Shown here piece after piece: positions 50,098-58,296 of a stretch of DNA of 64,000 nucleotides. Positions within the stretch are counted from its first letter, which is position 1. Every line of letters starts with the position of its first letter. The notes under the pieces were generated by a model, which was not told the DNA's origin, searched no databases, and was given only the letters and a program-made list of their open reading frames with translations. The stretch covers positions 85,722 through 149,721 of the forward strand of contig CAZAEW010000003.1 in the NCBI GenBank assembly GCA_964484065.1, in the 5' to 3' direction. The DNA comes from JAEVLT01 sp964484065 (GTDB lineage: Bacteria > Bacillota > Bacilli > Bacillales > Cytobacillaceae). Made by a program: the position numbers and the translations under genes.

Positions 50098-52629
50098 ATG
50101 GCAGGAGTTAAAAAAGAAAAAATTTTTACGATTGTTAAATTTGTCTTCCCGCTTTTTTTACTAATTCTTGCAATAATTGAAATAAACAAGTTTGCTAAAG
50201 GCGTTAATGTCGAACTGCTTCAGCAAGAGGTTAATCACTTGAATTTTGGAGTGCCGGTGGTTATCTTCATCATTACATTAGCTGCCATTTTTCCCATGTT
50301 TTTTTATGATGCCATTCTTGTCCGCGTACTTGGTTTCAGTGTTCCAAGAAGGAAACTTCTCGAAAATTCCTTTATTGCTAATTCATTTTCAAATTTAATT
50401 GGCTTTGGGGGAATAGTCGGGGCAATGTTAAGAACCTATTTCTATCATGATTTTGAACACGATAAACGAAGGCTGCTTGGCGGAATTGCTTCTGTTTCTC
50501 TTTTTTATCTGACAGGAATATCTTTATTTTCCTGGATTGTTTCGATTGGATACCGTAATTTTCCCCTCCTTTTAAAAGAAAAATGGCTGTACTTTGCCGT
50601 TCTTGCTGTAGGTCTTTACCTGCCAATCTTTGCGCTTATTCACATTGTTAAAAATAGAAAAGAAGAAAGTACATTAATCACTCTTAAAATTGGAATTAAG
50701 CTTGTAGTAGTCTCGATGCTGGAGTGGCTGGCGATCTTTTTCACTATTTTCATCTTGAGCAGACTTCTTGACATATCTGTTGGGGCCGGCGATCTTATTC
50801 CCGTTTTTATTATTGCCTCATGTGCCGGAATCATCAGTATGATCCCCGGCGGACTTGGATCGTTTGATTTGATTTTTATATGGGGAATGCAGGATTTGCA
50901 CGTTGGCAACGAAAAAGTCATCGTTTTGCTGTTATTCTATCGGATTGGCTATTACTTTTTGCCATTTTTAATCAGTGTTGTCCTTTTTGTAAAATCCTAT
51001 TGGGAAAAATGGAATGTTTCATGGAGCAATTTGCCGCGGGCCATTGTCCAAGGCATCAGTCATATCATTTTAACAATACTGATTTTTATTTCGGGGATGA
51101 TTTTAATCCTTTCCGCCAGTGTGCCGGGGATTATGTCACGACTCAAGTTAGCCCATGAATTATTATCATTTCCCATCATGAATTTATCACATCAGCTTTC
51201 GGTATCTGCGGGATTCTTATTGTTAGGCTTGTCGAGGGGCATAGAATATTGTGTAAAACGTGCCTATGAACTGACGATGTTTGCACTTGTTTTAGCCGCA
51301 TTATTTTCTATTTTTAAAGGGATTGACTATGAAGAAGCCATTTTTTTAATTATTGTGGCGATTTTACTCAGGCTCTCAAAAGGCCAATTTTATCGGAAAA
51401 GTTATGTGATAACATGGGGGAAAACCACATTTGACATAACGCTCGTATTACTGATTACTTCCATGTATTTAATTATTGGTTATTCTAATTTACCTACTGC
51501 AAAAATTAATATTCCAAGTAATTTGCAGCCGTATGTAATACTAGATGACCAAGACTTATTTAATAGTGCATTAATTGGTCTTTTCATTGCCTTCATTGTC
51601 CTGATATTAGGATATTTTATCAGTAAGCCAAACAAGTGGACGATGGAAAAGTCCTTGAGTCAAGAGACGGAAATTCTGAATCATATACGGGCATATCGTG
51701 GCAATGAGCTGTCTCATTTAATTTTTTTACATGATAAATATGTTTTTTGGAATCAAAAGCGAAATGTTTTAATCGTCTACCAGCAATTTGCCGATAAGTT
51801 CGTTGTTTTAGGGGACCCAATCGGAGAAAAAAGTGAAATTTCAGCTGCAATTGAAGAATTCCAAGAAATTTCAGATTTGCACGGTTTTACTCCCGTTTTT
51901 TATCAAGTCAGTGAAGAAATGCTTTCTTATTTGCATCAGGGAGGTTATGCCTTCTTTAAATTGGGAGAAGAGGGATTTATTAATTTAGCAAATTTCAACG
52001 ATTCCAATAATGGGTTCAAAGGACTTCGTGCTATACACAACCAATTTATTAATGAGCAATTTTCTTTTGCCATTACACAGCCGCCTCATTCATCCGAATT
52101 ATTCACTGAATTGAGACAGGTGTCCGATGACTGGCTTGAGGGCAGCAGGGAAAAAGGCTTTTTATTTGGCACTTTTGATCAAAACTATTTAAACAGAACT
52201 GATATTGCCGTTATCAAGAATAACCAAAATAAGATAATTGGATTTGCCAGTATTATGCCTGTTTATGATCAAAACGTTACCGCAGCAGTTGATTTATTGA
52301 GAATACAGCCAAATGCGCCAGAAGGAGCCGCAGATTTTCTGTTTTATTCATTATTTCAGTGGGCAAAAAAACAAGGATATCAGCGCTTTCATATAGGGAT
52401 GACTCCACTTTCAAATGTAGGTTTATCACGTTTCTCTTTTTTAAGTGAAAGAATCGCTGCGCAAATTTTTTTACATGGACACTTTATTTATCATTATCAA
52501 GGATTAATAAAGTTTACGGAACAATATGCAGATATGAAAGAGCCAAAATATTTGGCATATAGACGAAAATCATCCTTGCCATTGACAATGATGCAAATAA
52601 CCCTGTTAATATCCAAAAAAAGAACATAA
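50098..52629 (+). CDS. mprF: MprF: lysyl-phosphatidylglycerol synthase/flippase
   Basis: 843 aa. The N-terminal flippase domain (about residues 1-330, LPG_synthase_TM) is followed by further helices to about 515 and a cytoplasmic DUF2156 aminoacyl-tRNA-dependent lysyltransferase domain (about 520-835). It adds lysine to phosphatidylglycerol and flips the product outward, lowering surface charge and giving resistance to cationic peptides. AGGAG precedes ATG 50098. Length is close to B. subtilis MprF (856). Single-gene transcript with its own terminator. Confidence 0.93.
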   Translation: MAGVKKEKIFTIVKFVFPLFLLILAIIEINKFAKGVNVELLQQEVNHLNFGVPVVIFIITLAAIFPMFFYDAILVRVLGFSVPRRKLLENSFIANSFSNLIGFGGIVGAMLRTYFYHDFEHDKRRLLGGIASVSLFYLTGISLFSWIVSIGYRNFPLLLKEKWLYFAVLAVGLYLPIFALIHIVKNRKEESTLITLKIGIKLVVVSMLEWLAIFFTIFILSRLLDISVGAGDLIPVFIIASCAGIISMIPGGLGSFDLIFIWGMQDLHVGNEKVIVLLLFYRIGYYFLPFLISVVLFVKSYWEKWNVSWSNLPRAIVQGISHIILTILIFISGMILILSASVPGIMSRLKLAHELLSFPIMNLSHQLSVSAGFLLLGLSRGIEYCVKRAYELTMFALVLAALFSIFKGIDYEEAIFLIIVAILLRLSKGQFYRKSYVITWGKTTFDITLVLLITSMYLIIGYSNLPTAKINIPSNLQPYVILDDQDLFNSALIGLFIAFIVLILGYFISKPNKWTMEKSLSQETEILNHIRAYRGNELSHLIFLHDKYVFWNQKRNVLIVYQQFADKFVVLGDPIGEKSEISAAIEEFQEISDLHGFTPVFYQVSEEMLSYLHQGGYAFFKLGEEGFINLANFNDSNNGFKGLRAIHNQFINEQFSFAITQPPHSSELFTELRQVSDDWLEGSREKGFLFGTFDQNYLNRTDIAVIKNNQNKIIGFASIMPVYDQNVTAAVDLLRIQPNAPEGAADFLFYSLFQWAKKQGYQRFHIGMTPLSNVGLSRFSFLSERIAAQIFLHGHFIYHYQGLIKFTEQYADMKEPKYLAYRRKSSLPLTMMQITLLISKKRT

Positions 52630-52642
52630 AGTATTTTTCAGG

Positions 52643-52668
52643 CGTGAAGAGACACGCCTTTTTGTATT
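52643..52668 (+). terminator. Terminator of mprF
   Basis: AGGCGTG pairs with CACGCCT over a 6-base loop, then TTTT. Confidence 0.85.
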
Positions 52669-52819
52669 TCCACCTTTTGAATATTTCTGGTACGAATTCA
52701 TGTTCATTCCTCATTAAAGAGAAATCAAAACTAGATTACCGCATATAAATAAATAAGTACTCATAATATTAGGGCAAACGCTTTCTGTTGATTTTCTTTT
52801 AGGATGGGTGATGAAAGCA

Positions 52820-53308
52820 ATGGATGTTGAAAAACTAAAGCAATGGATGGAGTTTGCTCAAAATATGCATGGCGGAGAGTTTTGGAACAATATTTTTGAC
52901 CAAGAGTTTGCCAGACAGTTTCTGAACGAAAATCCATTTAATAAGTCCACATCGTCTAATCCTGAAGAGTCAACTTCAGCAAGAAAAGGAGAAAAAGCCC
53001 TTAAATTCCCAGTAATGGAGATAATGGAAAGTCCTCAGGAGGTCTGTATCATTATTGAACTTCCGGGAGTGAAAAAAGAAGATATTGAATTAGGCTTAGC
53101 GGGCAGCCTATTAACGATTAAAGGGTCCATTCTCCCGATTTACCCTCATTTAAAAAGAACAAGTACCGAAAGGTTTTTCGGGGAGTTTCAAAGACAAATA
53201 CCACTGCCGGATGCTGTTCCCCCACGTAAACTTAATGCCCGCTTTTGGAACGGACTTCTTATTGTCAGTTATCCTCGCTCCTTTGCAAAAGTAGAAATAT
53301 CGGACTAG
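52820..53308 (+). CDS. Hsp20-fold spore-type protein (paralogue of 5180-5644)
   Basis: 162 aa. N-terminus MDVEKLKQWMEFAQ...EFWNNIF parallels KWLDLAQQ...SFWKQIF of the first Hsp20 protein, and the alpha-crystallin-like domain (EVCIIIELPGVKKEDIELGL... PLPDAVPPRKLNARFWNGLLIVSYPR) follows. ATG 52820 is preferred, 8 bases after GGTGA; GTG 52808 and ATG 52811 overlap that site. It precedes a GerPC-like gene, again in a sporulation setting. Confidence 0.75.
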   Translation: MDVEKLKQWMEFAQNMHGGEFWNNIFDQEFARQFLNENPFNKSTSSNPEESTSARKGEKALKFPVMEIMESPQEVCIIIELPGVKKEDIELGLAGSLLTIKGSILPIYPHLKRTSTERFFGEFQRQIPLPDAVPPRKLNARFWNGLLIVSYPRSFAKVEISD

Positions 53309-53376
53309 TAAAATCACCAGATTTCGGACATGTTCTGTTGAAATTTAAAGTGAAAGAGTAAGGGAGAGTTTACTGA

Positions 53377-53799
53377 ATGTCTTTAAAAGATTTATTCCTC
53401 ATATTCAGTAAAAATGATTACGAAAAGGAGTTAAAGGAAAAAATTACAGATTTGGAGATAAATCTTCAAGAGTTAAAAAAGGCGGTTATATTGATTCAAA
53501 AAGGAGAATCGGAAAATGTCATCCCAATTGAAAAAGATCCGCCCATCATCATTGAAAAAATAAACATTGAAAAAATCATCTTCGACAAATATGAGCTTAA
53601 TAATAACTTAGGGCAATTAGGTATTAAGGAACTAAAAGGGAAACTCAATATAGGTGCAACATATGGCAGTGACATCATTCCAAAACCGAATATAGAGGAA
53701 AATAAGAGGTTACAGCGACAACAAAAAAACAATACGACGAAAGGGGAGAACGTTCCAAAAGTAAATATTGTATCAAAGAAGGAGAAAGTAAAAGACTAA
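53377..53799 (+). CDS. GerPC-like protein
   Basis: 140 aa. An N-terminal coiled coil (YEKELKEKITDLEINLQELKKAV) is followed by IIIEKINIEKIIFDKYELNNNLGQLGIKELKGKLNIGATYG, which resembles the C-terminal beta motif of the spore germination protein GerPC. The C-terminus is Lys/Gln-rich and likely disordered. GerPC helps germinants cross the coat. Shorter than true GerPC (about 200 aa), and no other gerP genes are nearby, so this is a stand-alone relative. GAGAG precedes ATG 53377. Confidence 0.5.
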   Translation: MSLKDLFLIFSKNDYEKELKEKITDLEINLQELKKAVILIQKGESENVIPIEKDPPIIIEKINIEKIIFDKYELNNNLGQLGIKELKGKLNIGATYGSDIIPKPNIEENKRLQRQQKNNTTKGENVPKVNIVSKKEKVKD

Positions 53800-53821
53800 A
53801 GGCTCATTCCTTTAGTCTTTA
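53789..53821. terminator. Bidirectional terminator
   Basis: AAAGACTAAAGG pairs with CCTTTAGTCTTT over CTCATT. Confidence 0.85.
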
Positions 53822-53826
53822 TGCTA

Positions 53827-54069
53827 TTATCGCAGCCTATTTTCAACCTCGCGGCATACCTCATCTGCGGTCAATCCGTTTGCTTCAATAACGGATCCTT
53901 TTATGGAGGTATCATGCATACCCATTACATTGGAATCTAGCCCAGTTATCACACAGCAAGTGCAATCCCTGGCATCTGATTCCTGCTTTAATTCCACTAC
54001 TTGGTAACCTTTGTCTCGAAGAGCTTGTTGAACATTTGTAAGAGATTGCTCAACTCCAACCTTTGCCAT
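53827..54069 (-). CDS. ykuS: YkuS/UPF0180-family protein
   Basis: 80 aa. MAKVGVEQSLTNVQQALRDK followed by GYQVVELK and DCTCCVITGLDSNVMGMHDT matches the UPF0180 family (B. subtilis YkuS) of unknown function. The CTCC cysteine trio is notable. ATG 54069 follows a very strong AGGAGGAGGTG. No known partner. Confidence 0.8.
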   Translation of the reverse strand: MAKVGVEQSLTNVQQALRDKGYQVVELKQESDARDCTCCVITGLDSNVMGMHDTSIKGSVIEANGLTADEVCREVENRLR

Positions 54070-54181
54070 ACAAAACACCTCCTCCTGATAATATCTTGCC
54101 AAAGTTGAATGTAAATATTCTGATCTGGATAAGGTATAAGAGAATTCTTTCTATCTAACAATAAGTATGGAGGTGCAGAAG

Positions 54182-54319
54182 ATGGGAAAACGAAAAGCAG
54201 ATCCATCAACGATTGGTCTTTCTTCACCGCAGGTGGAAGGGCAGGGGACAACAACAGAAGAAACGGGCAGCAGAATGGTTTCTTCAACACGTAAGAAGCA
54301 AAAAAAAGATAATCAGTAA
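54182..54319 (+). CDS. YuzL-like small protein, 45 aa
   Basis: MGKRKADPSTIGLSSPQVEG followed by QGTTTEETGSRM and a lysine-rich tail KKQKKDNQ. ATG 54182 follows GGAGGTG. The composition (basic ends, Ser/Thr/Gly-rich middle, no hydrophobic core) resembles small acid-soluble or YuzL-type spore proteins. The family name is from memory and tentative. Single small gene, divergent from ykuS. Confidence 0.55.
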   Translation: MGKRKADPSTIGLSSPQVEGQGTTTEETGSRMVSSTRKKQKKDNQ

Positions 54320-54402
54320 ACTTATAAAGGAACGTGCCGATTGGCGAGAGCTGCTGGTCAAAGAATGAGGCGAAATTGTCCAATATACTTTTTACTCAGC
54401 TG

Positions 54403-54440
54403 AAAAAAGCGGGCATCCGGAGTGTTCCGTTTGCCCGCTT
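54403..54440 (-). terminator. Terminator of the ykpA gene
   Basis: On the minus strand AAGCGGGCA (54440-54432) pairs with TGCCCGCTT (54415-54407), followed by TTTT. Confidence 0.8.
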
Positions 54441-54445
54441 AAAAA

Positions 54446-56065
54446 TTATTGGTACATTTCCGAAATTTGCTTTTGCAGATCTGTATTTTCTAGATATTCA
54501 TCATAGGTTAACTGTTTATCCACTAAACCTTTTGGAGTCAATTCAAAGATTCGATTTGCGATTGTTTGAATAAACTGATGGTCATGAGAAGCAAACAGGA
54601 TGGATCCTTTAAAGTTAATCAGTCCATTATTTAAGGCTGTTATAGATTCCAAATCAAGATGGTTGGTTGGTTCATCAAGCAGTAAAACATTGGCACCGCT
54701 CAACATCATTTTTGAAAGCATGCAGCGGACTTTTTCTCCCCCTGATAATACGCTTGCTTTTTTCAGTACCTCTTCACCGGAAAAAAGCATTCTGCCTAGG
54801 AAACCGCGTAAAAAGCTCTCGCTGTCATCCTTAGGAGAAAATTGCCGGAGCCAATCAACAAGGTTAACTTCACTGTTTTCAAAAAACTCCGAGTTATCTT
54901 TTGGAAAATAGGCCTGAGAGGTTGTAATTCCCCATTTAAAAGAACCGCTGTCTGCTTCGATTTCCCCCATTAAAATTTTAAACAAGGTTGTCTTGGCCAG
55001 TTCGTTTGTACCGACTAATGCGATTTTGTCATCTTTATTCATTGTAAAACTTATGTTATCAAGCACTTTAACCCCATCAATTGTCTTGGAAAGTCCTTCG
55101 ACACGAAGAAGGTCATTGCCGATTTCCCGGTCAGGTGTAAAACCGACGTAGGGGTATCGCCTTGATGATGGTTTAATATCATCTAAAGTAATCTTATCCA
55201 ATAATTTTTTTCTGGATGTGGCCTGTTTAGATTTTGAAGCATTAGCACTGAAGCGGGCAATAAAGTTTTGCAGTTCTTTGATTTTTTCTTCTTTCTTTTT
55301 ATTCGCTTCTTGGCCCATTTTTAATGCCAGTTGGCTAGATTCATACCAGAAGTCATAGTTCCCGACATAAAGCTGGATTTTACCAAAATCCAAATCAGCA
55401 ATATGTGTACAAACCTTGTTAAGAAAATGACGGTCATGTGAAACGACAATAACGGTATTTTCAAAGTTAATTAAAAATTCTTCAAGCCACTGAATAGCCT
55501 TAATGTCCAGATGGTTCGTCGGCTCATCAAGAAGCAGTACGTCGGGGCGGCCAAATAAGGCTTGGGCAAGCAGAACTTTTACTTTTTCGGCTCCGGTTAA
55601 TTCAGCCATTTTTTTCGTATGGGTATCCTCATCCATGCCAAGGCCTTTTAAAAGAATTGCTGCTTCTGACTCGGCTTCCCATCCATTAAGCTCAGCAAAT
55701 TCCCCTTCAAGTTCAGCTGCTTTCATGCCATCCTCATCTGTAAAATTTTCTTTCATATAGATTGCATCTTTTTCCTGCATAACTTCATAAAGTCTGGCAT
55801 GACCCATAATAACGGTTTTTAACACTTCGAATTCTTCATATTCAAAATGGTTCTGCTTTAATACGGCTAATCGTTCGTTAGGACCAAGCTGAACATTTCC
55901 TGTCTGCGGTTCAATTTCACCGGAAAGAATTTTTAGGAATGTCGATTTCCCGGCTCCGTTTGCCCCTATTAACCCATAACAATTTCCAGGCGTAAATTTT
56001 ATATTAACCTCTTCAAATAATTTCCTATCCCCATATCTTAAACCAATATTACTTACGGTAAGCAT
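54446..56065 (-). CDS. ykpA: ABC-F family ATPase (YkpA/YbiT type)
   Basis: 539 aa with two ABC domains and no membrane segments. NBD1 has a classical Walker A (GANGAGKST) and signature AELTGAEKVKVLLA-type motif; NBD2 has LSGGEKVRCML but a degenerate P-loop (GTNELAKTT). ABC-F proteins act on ribosomes, rescuing stalled or antibiotic-bound complexes. The start MLTVSNIGLRYGDRKLFE is nearly identical to B. subtilis YkpA. ATG 56065 follows GGAGG. Confidence 0.9.
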   Translation of the reverse strand: MLTVSNIGLRYGDRKLFEEVNIKFTPGNCYGLIGANGAGKSTFLKILSGEIEPQTGNVQLGPNERLAVLKQNHFEYEEFEVLKTVIMGHARLYEVMQEKDAIYMKENFTDEDGMKAAELEGEFAELNGWEAESEAAILLKGLGMDEDTHTKKMAELTGAEKVKVLLAQALFGRPDVLLLDEPTNHLDIKAIQWLEEFLINFENTVIVVSHDRHFLNKVCTHIADLDFGKIQLYVGNYDFWYESSQLALKMGQEANKKKEEKIKELQNFIARFSANASKSKQATSRKKLLDKITLDDIKPSSRRYPYVGFTPDREIGNDLLRVEGLSKTIDGVKVLDNISFTMNKDDKIALVGTNELAKTTLFKILMGEIEADSGSFKWGITTSQAYFPKDNSEFFENSEVNLVDWLRQFSPKDDSESFLRGFLGRMLFSGEEVLKKASVLSGGEKVRCMLSKMMLSGANVLLLDEPTNHLDLESITALNNGLINFKGSILFASHDHQFIQTIANRIFELTPKGLVDKQLTYDEYLENTDLQKQISEMYQ

Positions 56066-56258
56066 TGATACGTCCTCCAAAAAACAAAATATGTACAAAA
56101 TTATATCATTAATTTCTTCAAAGGGCGAATTCTTTTTTAAATTAAAATGTCAAGGATAAAAAAAGGGGTGGATTCAAAAATATTTTTAAAATTTCACACT
56201 TTATTCAAAAATATAGTGTAGAATGAGGATAGATAAGCATATTAAGAAGGTGGAGTAT

Positions 56259-56393
56259 ATGGCTAAAAAACAAATTACGGAACTCGTCAATAAACTTAAA
56301 AAGTCCGGAATAAAAGCGAGTTTAACAAAACCAAAGTCAAATTACCTTTTATCATTACAGCAAATTAATAAATTTACTTCATCTGTTAATTAA
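56259..56393 (+). CDS. Small basic hypothetical protein, 44 aa
   Basis: MAKKQITELVNKLKKSGIKA followed by SLTKPKSNYLLSLQQINKFT. ATG 56259 is 8 bases after AAGGTGG. Lys-rich amphipathic helix at the N-terminus, no cysteine. Upstream is a possible promoter (TTTATT...TAGAAT). Followed by a terminator shared with the Sco1-like gene. Function unknown. Confidence 0.55.
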   Translation: MAKKQITELVNKLKKSGIKASLTKPKSNYLLSLQQINKFTSSVN

Positions 56394-56429
56394 AATAAAT
56401 CGAAAATGAAACGCTCATCCTTTAATTAA

Positions 56430-56467
56430 AGTAAAAAACGGTTATCATCGGATAATCGTTTTTTACT
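56430..56467. terminator. Bidirectional terminator
   Basis: GTAAAAAACG...TTATC pairs with GATAA...CGTTTTTTAC; overlaps the end of the Sco1-like gene. Confidence 0.8.
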
Positions 56468-57059
56468 TTAATTCGCTCATTATATAATGATAGATTTCTT
56501 TCTTGTTAAAATCTTTACCCATTGGAAACTTTTTAATGAGTATGTTGTTTTTGTCTAATAAATAGACAGAGGCAGTGTGACTGAAGTAACCATTTCCAGA
56601 GTCTTGATACTGAAATCGCAATGCATTTGCTGCCTTTCGAATTTTCTTTTGTAAAGTTGTTACTTCCTCTTTTTTTCCGCTAAGAAAAATCCAATTTCCG
56701 TCATTCTTTAAATGAAATCCATTCATATAGTTATTCAGTACCTCAATTGAATCACGAAAAGGATCAATTGTAATGGTTATATATTTAATTTCTTTTCCAT
56801 AGACACCTGCTTTTTCAAAGTCCTTTTGAAGAAGATACATCTTTTGAGTGGTAGTGGGGCAGATACTTGGGCAATGTGTATAAATGAATTCAATCAATTT
56901 CAACTTGGTATGATCCTTGCCAAAATGATAATCCTTTCCATTTTGGTCAACCAGTGTGATATTTGGCATTTTTCCATTCTCGGTTCGGTTCAGAAAAAAC
57001 ATGACACAAATGATGCCAATTAATCCAATAAGACAGAAAAAAAGCTGTTTTTTCTTCAT
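56463..57059 (-). CDS. Sco1/SenC-family copper chaperone
   Basis: 198 aa, one N-terminal membrane anchor (residues 5-23), then a thioredoxin fold with the copper site THCPSICPT (CxxxC) and the distal His in YFSHTASVYLL. Sco proteins deliver copper to the CuA site of cytochrome c oxidase or protect against oxidants (B. subtilis YpmQ). AGGAGG precedes ATG 57059. Monocistronic. Confidence 0.9.
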   Translation of the reverse strand: MKKKQLFFCLIGLIGIICVMFFLNRTENGKMPNITLVDQNGKDYHFGKDHTKLKLIEFIYTHCPSICPTTTQKMYLLQKDFEKAGVYGKEIKYITITIDPFRDSIEVLNNYMNGFHLKNDGNWIFLSGKKEEVTTLQKKIRKAANALRFQYQDSGNGYFSHTASVYLLDKNNILIKKFPMGKDFNKKEIYHYIMSELK

Positions 57060-57110
57060 TTAATCCTCCTCAAAGAAAAAATTTAATTTTTTTAAAAAAA
57101 TGATATGTAT

Positions 57111-57126
57111 ATTTTGTGAACAAAAT
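57111..57126. promoter_or_regulatory. Perfect palindrome upstream of cidAB
   Basis: ATTTTGTGAACAAAAT has 7-bp perfect arms around GA. It sits 25 bases before TATAAT (57152-57157), whose -35 (ATGTAT) is poor, so it is placed as an activator or repressor site. Confidence 0.45.
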
Positions 57127-57197
57127 GGATGTATTATGAAATCTTTTCCGCTATAATTAAAAATAAGTCAATAATGAGCAAGGGAAGTAGTAAGCGT

Positions 57198-57593
57198 ATG
57201 TTGAGAAAAGTCGGAATATTTTGTCTTCAATTAATGTTACTCATTTTCATTTATCAGTTAGGGAACTTCATAGTTATGGATTTACATTTGAAGATTCCCG
57301 GAAATGTTCTTGGCATGATCATTTTGTTTGGTCTATTATGGCTTAAAGTTATACGGATTAATCAGATTCAGTTTACGTCCAATTGGCTTTTAAAACATCT
57401 TGGCTTCTTTTTTATTCCCATTTCAGTAGGTCTAATGACATTAGGTCCTATTTTACTTCATTATGGTGCCGCTTTTTTATTTGTTTTGTCCATTAGTGCA
57501 GTAATTGGAATGGTGACAGCGGGCAGGGCCACGCAGACAATGATTTTGAAAAGAGAACAGGGAAAGGTACCTTATCGTGATCACTCTATTTAA
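57198..57593 (+). CDS. cidA: CidA/LrgA-family membrane protein
   Basis: 131 aa, four membrane helices, holin-like family (IPGNVLGMIILFGLLW, LLKHLGFFFIPISVGLM). With its partner it affects murein hydrolase activity, lysis or export of overflow metabolites. I chose ATG 57198 behind AAGGGAAG; ATG 57174 is also in frame but has no site. The next gene overlaps its end by 17 bases. CidA versus LrgA cannot be decided from sequence alone. Confidence 0.8.
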   Translation: MLRKVGIFCLQLMLLIFIYQLGNFIVMDLHLKIPGNVLGMIILFGLLWLKVIRINQIQFTSNWLLKHLGFFFIPISVGLMTLGPILLHYGAAFLFVLSISAVIGMVTAGRATQTMILKREQGKVPYRDHSI

Positions 57594-58254
57594 TATTTTT
57601 TTAACAGTCGGTGTTTATTTATTGTCTCTCGGTATTTCCAAAAAAATTAAATCACCTTTTACAAGTCCCGTTTTTTTAAGCACAATCATTATCATATTCA
57701 TACTGCTTCAATCCAAAATTTCGTATGGGGAATATTTGCAAGCAAAAGGTGTCATGACTTTTCTTCTTGGACCGGCAACTGTTGCATTAGCAGTTCCTAT
57801 CTATATGAATCGCAAGTTGATCCTCCGTTACCTTATGCCTGCCATAATCGGTTTAGTATTTGGAACGTTTACTACAATAACGATTGCCTTCATTTTTGCC
57901 AAACTATTTCACTTTACCAAAACCGTTATTCTATCAATCAGTATTAAATCTGTAACTGTTCCGGTTGCTGCAGAAATCGGAAAAATCATTGGAGGAAATC
58001 CATCGTTAATTGTTGCCTTTGTGATTGTAACCGGAATGTTTGGTGCGATGTTTGGTCCTAAATTATTAAATTTATTACAGGTGCATCACCCGTTTGCCCG
58101 GGGTCTCTCAATTGGGACCATTTCCCATGGAATAGGAACGGCAGAAGCGGTTAGGGAAGGGGAAATGCAAGGTGCTGTTGCGGGGGCATCAATGGGGATC
58201 GCTGCTATCTTGACATCGCTAATCATTCCTTACATTATTCCGTATTTAGTTTAA
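57577..58254 (+). CDS. cidB: CidB/LrgB-family membrane protein
   Basis: 225 aa, about seven membrane helices; typical GPATVALAVPIYMNR, KSVTVPVAAEIGKIIGG and HGIGTAEAV motifs. Partner of CidA/LrgA. GTG 57577 overlaps the end of the first gene, behind AAAGGT. In other Bacilli such pairs (ywbHG, ysbAB) respond to overflow metabolites such as acetate or pyruvate. Confidence 0.88.
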   Translation: MITLFNIFLTVGVYLLSLGISKKIKSPFTSPVFLSTIIIIFILLQSKISYGEYLQAKGVMTFLLGPATVALAVPIYMNRKLILRYLMPAIIGLVFGTFTTITIAFIFAKLFHFTKTVILSISIKSVTVPVAAEIGKIIGGNPSLIVAFVIVTGMFGAMFGPKLLNLLQVHHPFARGLSIGTISHGIGTAEAVREGEMQGAVAGASMGIAAILTSLIIPYIIPYLV

Positions 58255-58255
58255 A

Positions 58256-58296
58256 AAAAGAGACAGAGTACAAAATGTGTACCCTGTCTCTTTCTC
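58256..58296. terminator. Bidirectional terminator
   Basis: AAAGAGACAG...GTAC pairs with GTAC...CTGTCTCTTT; serves cidAB and the convergent aspartokinase gene. Confidence 0.8.
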
